Positions 6,456 through 10,441 of a DNA stretch of 10,441 nt are shown in pieces. Below the pieces are notes generated by a model. It made no database searches, was not told where the DNA came from, and worked only from the letters and a program-made list of their open reading frames with translations. The stretch is from positions 1 through 10,441 of the forward strand of contig JANWZT010000036.1 of assembly GCA_025054515.1 (NCBI GenBank), read 5' to 3'. Each line of letters begins with the position of its first letter. Within the stretch, counting starts at the first letter, position 1. Both the position numbers and the translations under genes were made by a program. The stretch is from Candidatus Caldarchaeum sp. (GTDB taxonomy: Archaea; Thermoproteota; Nitrososphaeria_A; Caldarchaeales; Caldarchaeaceae).

Positions 6456-7085
6456 ATGCCCAGCCACACCGAGGCCTTTAAAAAACGGTTCCAACTCGCC
6501 GTGGTAACACACGACCCACGTTTCGGGAAAAAAATAGTCGACGAAGCCCGTAGAAGAGGGTTGGAGGTAAAACAATTTGGAGAAATCGATGACGTGCCGC
6601 TTTCAACTGACGCAGTCATAGTGAAGCAAGGCGAACAAGAGCCTCGCGGCAGAAAAACAGTTTCGATCGATCCTGGGATGGACCCCGCCTCCGCGGTTGA
6701 CAAAGCTTTGGAAACCGGTTACGGCAAGCAAGACGTGGCGAAGGCGGTTGTAGTGATCGACCCGGGCAAAACGACGGGTGCTGCGTTTTTCGCCGACGAA
6801 ATCCTACTAAGGGCCGAAACCTTCTTCGACCACCAAGCTCTGACGGAAAACGTGGCCAACTTCTTCAAAAACCACTTGAACTCCGAAAAACTTGTCTACG
6901 TTGGAGAAGGCGCCCCTGTTTTCCGAGAAAAACTTATTCAACACCTCATTTCAAGCATCCCAGACCTCACGCGAGACATGGTCAAAACACTTCCTGAAAA
7001 AAATTCTTCACGTCTCGCGGGCGGAAAGGACGAAATAGCGGCCGCAATAATTTCGAGTATGAGAAGGACGAGGAAGAGGCTGTAG
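6456..7085 (+). CDS. Conserved archaeal protein with a C-terminal RuvC/RNase-H-like fold (predicted)
   Basis: 209 residues, function unknown. The N-terminal part (about 11-60) looks like a small alternating alpha/beta domain: strand QLAVVTHD, a basic helix KKIVDEARRRG, strand, then DAVIVKQ. The second part (about 95-205) has the outline of the RuvC/YqgF branch of the RNase H fold: VVVIDPGKTTG (98-108) as the first strand with D102, YVGEGAP with E151, and a C-terminal helix beginning GGKDEIAAAI with D192/E193. Those acids are where the catalytic residues of the superfamily sit, but whether this protein cleaves nucleic acid is inference. I recall similar two-part proteins in other archaea, from memory only. 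The next gene, a Clp1-type polynucleotide kinase, begins three bases after the stop, so both are cotranscribed. The ATG at 6456 follows the promoter by a leaderless-like distance. Confidence 0.75.
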   Translation: MPSHTEAFKKRFQLAVVTHDPRFGKKIVDEARRRGLEVKQFGEIDDVPLSTDAVIVKQGEQEPRGRKTVSIDPGMDPASAVDKALETGYGKQDVAKAVVVIDPGKTTGAAFFADEILLRAETFFDHQALTENVANFFKNHLNSEKLVYVGEGAPVFREKLIQHLISSIPDLTRDMVKTLPEKNSSRLAGGKDEIAAAIISSMRRTRKRL

Positions 7086-7088
7086 ACT

Positions 7089-8246
7089 TTGGACTTGGCG
7101 GCGGACAAAACTCTTTTGGTCGAAGGCCCCTCGGCCGTGAAAGTCGTCCAAGGGTCTGTCTCGATCTACGGATGCAGGCTCATCAAGGGAAGAACCTATG
7201 TCCTAAGGCCTGGAAGGAGGTATCCTTTGTACGCGGAGCAGGATTCGAAAGTTGAAATCAACCTCGGCTCAGAATCACATCAACCGGTCGTTGAATCGGG
7301 AAGCACGGTTGTGGGCTGGCGGGACGCGGTTGAACAGCTTAGTAACGAGAAAGTGATGGCGGTCTGCGGGCCGGTTGACAGCGGCAAAACATCATTCTGC
7401 ACCTACGCCGCCAACCTTCTAGTCCAAAAGCACGGCCGATGCGTCGTCGTCAGCCTCGACCCAGGCCAATCCTACTTCACCCCACCGACCGTCGTCGGGG
7501 CCGCCGTCTTGCAGGAACCCGTTCACGACCTGTTTACGTTAAAACCCTTCATACAGATACCGGTAGGCTCGACCTCCGCGGCATCATGTGCAACGGCAGT
7601 GGCCCAAGCTGCTGAGGCGCTTGTCCGAAAAATTCCGGATGATGTTTGTGTCGTGGTGGATGTGGACGGCTGGGTGGACGGTGCCCCCGCCCTGTCCCAC
7701 AAAACGATGTTGTTGAAGATTATGAATTGCTCGTCGGCGGTCGTCTTGGGGAATGAACAGGATGCGTTGAAGAACGCTTTGACGCAGGCGGGAATTCGGG
7801 TCATGAGCTTGCCCACGTCCTCCTATGTCAGACAACGCGACTACGCGGAACGTAAGAAAACCCGGGAATGGCTTTACAGAAGATTCCTTGGAAAACCCTC
7901 CCTTAAACTCGTGCCGACTACTTGGGCAACTGTCGACACAATCTGCAGAAGAACCGACGCTTCTTCGCTGCTGGAGGAGGCGGCCAATTCTTTGGCGGAG
8001 ACGTTGGGAATCAGACCGGAGGCCAACGTCGACCCTGAATCGACGATGTCCAAAAGGAAGATCGGATTGCTCGCATACATCTACGACGGCCAGAACACGT
8101 ACAGAGGGTTGGGGCTGTATCTCGGAATGAACCGAGAAAGAAATGTTCATAGACTTTTTTCTTCGGTCGAAGTGAGCGCACACAGAATTTTGTTGGGTAA
8201 GGTTGTTCTGTCGATAGAGGGTGATGAAATCCTCCAGTTAGATTAG
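7089..8246 (+). CDS. Clp1/Grc3-type polynucleotide 5'-hydroxyl kinase
   Basis: 385-residue P-loop protein of the Clp1 family. It is expected to transfer the ATP gamma phosphate to 5'-OH ends of RNA or DNA, as archaeal Clp1 enzymes do; eukaryotic relatives act in mRNA 3' processing, tRNA splicing and rRNA maturation. An N-terminal beta domain (1-85) has VEGPSAVKVV and VLRPGRRYP. The kinase core carries the Walker A motif GPVDSGKT (94-101), the family-specific SLDPGQ (122-127), Walker B VVVDVDGW (188-195), GNEQD near 221 and an arginine-rich lid segment (RQR at 248-250 onward). A C-terminal beta domain ends at residue 385. The start is TTG at 7089, three bases after the upstream stop, with AGAGG (7075-7079) nine bases before it; a second TTG two codons later is possible. 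The 3' end overlaps the convergent GINS gene by nine bases. Confidence 0.92.
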   Translation: MDLAADKTLLVEGPSAVKVVQGSVSIYGCRLIKGRTYVLRPGRRYPLYAEQDSKVEINLGSESHQPVVESGSTVVGWRDAVEQLSNEKVMAVCGPVDSGKTSFCTYAANLLVQKHGRCVVVSLDPGQSYFTPPTVVGAAVLQEPVHDLFTLKPFIQIPVGSTSAASCATAVAQAAEALVRKIPDDVCVVVDVDGWVDGAPALSHKTMLLKIMNCSSAVVLGNEQDALKNALTQAGIRVMSLPTSSYVRQRDYAERKKTREWLYRRFLGKPSLKLVPTTWATVDTICRRTDASSLLEEAANSLAETLGIRPEANVDPESTMSKRKIGLLAYIYDGQNTYRGLGLYLGMNRERNVHRLFSSVEVSAHRILLGKVVLSIEGDEILQLD

Positions 8247-8786
8247 CTTGATAAGCCTTACGACTTTTTTTTGCGCCAATGCTTGTGCATTTGCGTAATA
8301 GATTGTGGCGACGTCTCCTTCTTTAAACGGGCCGTAGGCGCGGAGGTCTTCGCCGATAAATTTCGGAAAATCTTTGAGGAATACAACTACTTCTGATTTT
8401 TCTTCTGCCTCAGCGAGCAGGGATTTCGGGCTGGCCGAGGCGTTTCTGATTTTTGCTTCGTGGTGGGAAAGCGCTCGGATGATATAGGTATGGGTTTTTT
8501 TCTCGAATGGCAGCATGTTTTCCGCCGGTGTTTGCGTGAAGGCGGCTTCGATGATTTTCCTCAGTCTTAGCCTTAGAAGGGATTCGAGGAGCTTCGCTAT
8601 CATCTCGAGCTCAGTGTTTTTTAGGAGTGTGTTGGGTGAATCTCTTTCGCTAAGTCTTATCTGCCGCCGTAGATTACCCATGTAGTTGGACAGCTCTTCA
8701 AAAAACTGTTCCGGTATATGCTGTAGCTCGTTGTTCATCCTTTCAGCGTTCCAGAGTTCAAGCAGTTTTTCGTAGGTCTCCTCCAT
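8238..8786 (-). CDS. gins51: GINS complex subunit Gins51 (Sld5/Psf1-type)
   Basis: 182-residue subunit of GINS, which links the MCM helicase to other replisome parts and activates unwinding. The first 115 residues are strongly alpha-helical (A domain, including a leucine/arginine-rich segment at 63-78). A linker follows, then a small beta B domain from about 132: VVVFLKDFPKFIGEDLRAYGP, GDVATI and a terminal strand VVRLIKLI. The A-then-B order is the Gins51 type rather than Gins23. No second GINS subunit is visible here. The gene follows priS by 28 bases on the same strand, a pairing known in several archaea. The ATG at 8786 is preceded by AGGTGG about eight bases upstream. The 3' end overlaps the Clp1 gene by nine bases in convergent orientation. 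Confidence 0.88.
   Translation of the reverse strand: MEETYEKLLELWNAERMNNELQHIPEQFFEELSNYMGNLRRQIRLSERDSPNTLLKNTELEMIAKLLESLLRLRLRKIIEAAFTQTPAENMLPFEKKTHTYIIRALSHHEAKIRNASASPKSLLAEAEEKSEVVVFLKDFPKFIGEDLRAYGPFKEGDVATIYYANAQALAQKKVVRLIKLI
8265..8272 (+). terminator. Candidate U-run terminator of the Clp1 operon
   Basis: Eight consecutive T on the plus strand begin 18 bases after the Clp1 stop codon. This is the typical form of an archaeal intrinsic terminator. It sits within the last codons of the convergent GINS gene, where it encodes lysines. Confidence 0.45.
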
Positions 8787-8814
8787 CTCCGCACCACCTT
8801 TCGGGTTCTACTTT

Positions 8815-10050
8815 TTAATCATTTGCAAGCGTGCCGAGGCCTTTACACATCAGATAAACTCCGGCGTAGGCCGGAAGCTTCACCGCTTCGTTTTCGTAAG
8901 GCCCGAAAACGTTTCCGCCGAGGATAAACTGAGGCGAATGGATAACCCGGAGTTTGATTGTCGGCTGTTCAGGTATGACGACGGCTTCGTTCAAAGGGTT
9001 GAAGTCTTCAAGTTCTTCAGGTTTTATGACAGCGGCTTTGAGGCCCGTCTTTCCGTTAAGAGTGTCTGCGAGCCTTATCAGACGATGTATGTCGGTTGTT
9101 ACGACGGTGTCGATATGCGAAATCGAATTTTCGACCGCGACGGCGGTCAAGGAAATCAGTTGTTTTCCACTTCTGCCAGTGGCCAGCAAATCCCATCGAG
9201 GTCTGGCGGCCCAGTAGGAATTTATCGCCTCTAGCTTTTCGAGAGTTTTCGCACCCAGGCTCTTCTCCAACCTTTCGTAAACTGAACTCCGGCGGTCGGA
9301 CAGACTATCCAGTATTTTTTTGGTTTCTCTAGCGAGCCGACCTCTCCATCCGGGGTCATCGTAGCCGGGTAGGAAAGCATCTGTTCCACCGAATAATCCG
9401 TGCATTCTCAGGTCGATGTGATTGGCCATGACGTAGTCGACGATTTCCTGTCTTTCAGCCCGGCCGAGCTCCAGCACTTCCTTTGACGAAACCGACAGAT
9501 GATATCCACGGTTACCCGAAAAGCTTAGCGTCAAATCATCAAGCCCAAAGTCTGTTTCGATGAAATCGATGAGCTTCGCCATCTCCATCTTGGTGTGTCC
9601 GAGACACATGTCGCAGATCATACGCACTTCGATAACATCGCCGCCGCAATCCGGGCATTTCGATGATTTCTCGACTAATTTCCGCCTACATGAACTGCAC
9701 AACAAATAGTCGTGGGCTGGCTTACAACCAGTATTGAGATGGTCGGCGTCGATGTCAAAAATGAGTTCGCCGCCAATCCAGCCTTTTTCCTCCATCGGCG
9801 CTTGCGGGTATCTATAGATGGCTGCTGAACGGTAAACGTGTAAAGGCGCTTCCTTCACGAGGGTTTTATGAAGGTCTTCGAAACTTTTGAAGGATAGGTG
9901 GCGCACCATGATTTTCTGTCCAAACGGTGTGTAGCCGAACTCCCTTTTGTCAAAATCCGACGGCACAAAAACGTCCGCATATTCTTTTTCATAGTATTTT
10001 CTGAAGAAATGTTGGACGAGCTGGGCGTCGGTTGGTTTTCTGAAACTCAT
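8815..10050 (-). CDS. priS: DNA primase small (catalytic) subunit PriS
   Basis: Catalytic subunit of the archaeo-eukaryotic primase, making RNA (and, in archaea, DNA) primers with PriL at the replication fork. The 411-residue chain carries FDIDAD (98-103) with metal-binding D99 and D101, the nucleotide-binding SGNRGYH (178-184), and a third acidic site TDIHRLIR with D320. Between them is a zinc region with C118-x2-C121, C132-x2-C135 and C146-x2-C149, in the place where archaeal PriS has its zinc-knuckle insertion. An ILGGNVFGPY strand and a PAYAGVYLM segment close the chain. The ATG at 10050 overlaps the stop of the upstream micropeptide as ATGA, with GAGG six bases before it. Gins51 follows, so primer synthesis and helicase activation genes share a transcript. 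PriL is not in the window. Confidence 0.97.
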   Translation of the reverse strand: MSFRKPTDAQLVQHFFRKYYEKEYADVFVPSDFDKREFGYTPFGQKIMVRHLSFKSFEDLHKTLVKEAPLHVYRSAAIYRYPQAPMEEKGWIGGELIFDIDADHLNTGCKPAHDYLLCSSCRRKLVEKSSKCPDCGGDVIEVRMICDMCLGHTKMEMAKLIDFIETDFGLDDLTLSFSGNRGYHLSVSSKEVLELGRAERQEIVDYVMANHIDLRMHGLFGGTDAFLPGYDDPGWRGRLARETKKILDSLSDRRSSVYERLEKSLGAKTLEKLEAINSYWAARPRWDLLATGRSGKQLISLTAVAVENSISHIDTVVTTDIHRLIRLADTLNGKTGLKAAVIKPEELEDFNPLNEAVVIPEQPTIKLRVIHSPQFILGGNVFGPYENEAVKLPAYAGVYLMCKGLGTLAND

Positions 10051-10163
10051 CCCCCGCCTCTCAAACGACTGTAGACGGCGTAGAGGGCGACCATCACAAA
10101 ACCGGCTATGACCAGCCAGTAGGACCCGGCGAACAACAGGTCGATAAACTGCTCAACAGTCAT
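10047..10163 (-). CDS. Predicted 38-residue single-span membrane micropeptide upstream of priS
   Basis: Unrecognised small protein. It starts MTVEQFIDLLFAGS and continues into one hydrophobic stretch (about residues 15-32, rich in V, A, L, Y and F), ending in SRLRGGG. The positive C-terminal tail suggests a single membrane helix with the C-terminus in the cytosol. The ATG at 10163 is chosen because GGTGG lies four to nine bases upstream and because a TATA box at 10190-10200 places transcription near 10170; the next upstream ATG (10181) would lie before that start. Its stop overlaps the priS ATG, and its last codons (arginine/glycine) form the priS ribosome binding site. It may be a real peptide, or a short frame kept for translational coupling. 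The frame extends further upstream through the tRNA-Val, which is not a coding region. Secretory beta-type subunits are also tiny membrane proteins but I see no specific match. Confidence 0.55.
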   Translation of the reverse strand: MTVEQFIDLLFAGSYWLVIAGFVMVALYAVYSRLRGGG

Positions 10164-10189
10164 GACAACCACCAACCACATCCCCAACC

Positions 10190-10200
10190 TAATATTAAAC
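10190..10200 (-). promoter_or_regulatory. TATA box of the micropeptide-priS-gins51 operon
   Basis: GTTTAATATTA on the minus strand lies between the tRNA-Val 3' end and the micropeptide start. Transcription would begin near 10170, just before the GGTGG ribosome binding site of the ATG at 10163. Confidence 0.5.
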
Positions 10201-10222
10201 ATAACCGGTAGCAGACGCAACA

Positions 10223-10296
10223 TGGGCCGGGGCGGACTTGAACCGCCGACCTCTGCCTCGTAAGGGCAGCGTCCTACCACGCTAGACCACCGGCCC
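10223..10296 (-). tRNA. tRNA-Val, anticodon UAC
   Basis: A full cloverleaf folds on the minus strand. The acceptor stem GGGCCGG/CCGGCCC has seven pairs; the D stem GTCT/GGAC has a terminal T-G pair; the anticodon stem is CTGCC/GGCAG with loop CTTACGA, putting TAC (bases 10260-10262) at positions 34-36. The variable loop is AGGTC, the T stem GGCGG/CCGCC carries a standard TTCAAGT loop, and the discriminator is A. No intron, no encoded CCA. It reads GTA and, with U34 wobble, other valine codons. Confidence 0.96.
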
Positions 10297-10316
10297 TGAC
10301 AGATGCGTAGAAGTCC

Positions 10317-10330
10317 TAAGCTTTATCGTT
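10317..10330 (-). promoter_or_regulatory. TATA-like element of tRNA-Val overlapping the L40e stop codon
   Basis: AACGATAAAGCTTA on the minus strand is centred about 26 bases before the tRNA 5' end. It includes the TAA stop of the L40e gene, so the tRNA promoter, if real, is embedded in that gene's end. Cotranscription from the L40e promoter is the alternative. Confidence 0.4.
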
Positions 10331-10441
10331 TGATTTCCCTTCTTTTCCATCTTAGGTTGTAGCTGAGGCATTTACGGCATTTGAGGGCCGTCTTCGCGTT
10401 TCTGGCTCCGCAGTCTCTGCTTATTTTGATGATTAACCTTC
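10323..10441 (-). CDS. rpl40e: Ribosomal protein L40e, C-terminal 38 residues (5' end outside window)
   Basis: Large-subunit ribosomal protein; eukaryotic L40 is the ubiquitin-fused homologue. The visible part, read from the window edge, contains KISRDCGARN, then KCRKCLSYNLR and a basic end WKRREIKR before TAA at 10323-10325. This matches the usual L40e C-terminus (CxxCGxxN, KCRxC, NLR, KKRE). The family is only about 50-56 residues, so most of the protein is present and only the first 12-18 residues are missing. In the usual four-cysteine ribbon the first cysteine is replaced by serine here (SRDC instead of CRKC). Two bases of an incomplete codon precede the first visible residue. Confidence 0.85.
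   Translation of the reverse strand, partial: RLIIKISRDCGARNAKTALKCRKCLSYNLRWKRREIKR

Noticed and set aside
6404..6703. Upstream extension of the elf1 frame on the minus strand, which would give a 185-residue protein
   Set aside because: The extra 100 residues are antisense to the RNase-H-fold gene, show low-complexity Ser/Thr composition and cross the elf1 promoter; the family starts at the basic MGRKRR segment.
7584..8183. Long open frame (199 codons) on the minus strand opposite the Clp1 gene
   Set aside because: It is rich in Arg, Ser, Gln and His without any motif, as expected for an antisense frame of a G+C-balanced gene; the plus-strand frame carries all kinase motifs.
10164..10280. 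Upstream extension of the micropeptide frame
   Set aside because: It reads through the tRNA-Val gene and the TATA box at 10190-10200, so these codons are not translated.
1..10441. Search for CRISPR arrays, insertion sequences, direct repeats and attachment sites, including next to the two tRNA genes
   Set aside because: No spaced repeats, transposase-like frames, terminal inverted repeats or duplicated tRNA ends were seen; the region is a conserved housekeeping backbone.

Overview
The window is a stretch of archaeal chromosome, roughly half G+C. It carries the core information-processing machinery. The RNA polymerase is of archaeal type, with an unsplit B subunit and an H subunit directly before it. 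There is also an Elf1-type zinc-ribbon elongation factor, an archaeal ether-lipid enzyme, a GINS subunit, an archaeo-eukaryotic primase, a Clp1-like polynucleotide kinase and ribosomal protein L40e. Unsplit RpoB together with Elf1 and single-copy Gins51 fits the TACK side of the archaea. A Caldarchaeum/thaumarchaeal-like thermophile is my best guess, but this is inference from gene content and not a species identification. Purine-rich Shine-Dalgarno (SD) motifs, TATA boxes about 25 bases before the inferred transcript starts, TTG starts and tRNAs without encoded CCA are all consistent with an archaeon.

Layout. 1-5197 (minus): rpoH-rpoB-rpoA operon, transcribed leftward, with rpoA cut by the window edge. 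5198-5340: divergent promoter region between rpoH and a tRNA-Lys(CUU) gene (plus). 5422-6403 (minus): Elf1 factor overlapping geranylgeranylglyceryl phosphate (GGGP) synthase. 6404-6455: compact divergent promoter. 6456-8246 (plus): a two-gene operon of an RNase-H-fold protein of unknown role and a Clp1-type 5'-kinase. 8238-10163 (minus): a 38-residue membrane micropeptide, DNA primase small subunit priS, and GINS subunit Gins51. 10223-10296 (minus): tRNA-Val(UAC). 10323-10441 (minus): 3' end of the L40e gene.

Functionally the window groups transcription (RpoA/B/H, Elf1), replication initiation and fork progression (PriS, Gins51), RNA end processing (Clp1 kinase, perhaps with the RNase-H-fold neighbour), translation (two tRNAs, L40e) and membrane lipid synthesis (GGGP synthase). 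Genes are very tightly packed, with ATGA overlaps, abutting stop/start codons and 3' ends that overlap or nearly touch in convergent pairs. I see no mobile elements, CRISPR arrays, rRNA genes or broken genes. Most of the window is ordinary housekeeping. The parts least explained by known biology are the membrane micropeptide coupled to priS and the RNase-H-fold protein coupled to the Clp1 kinase.
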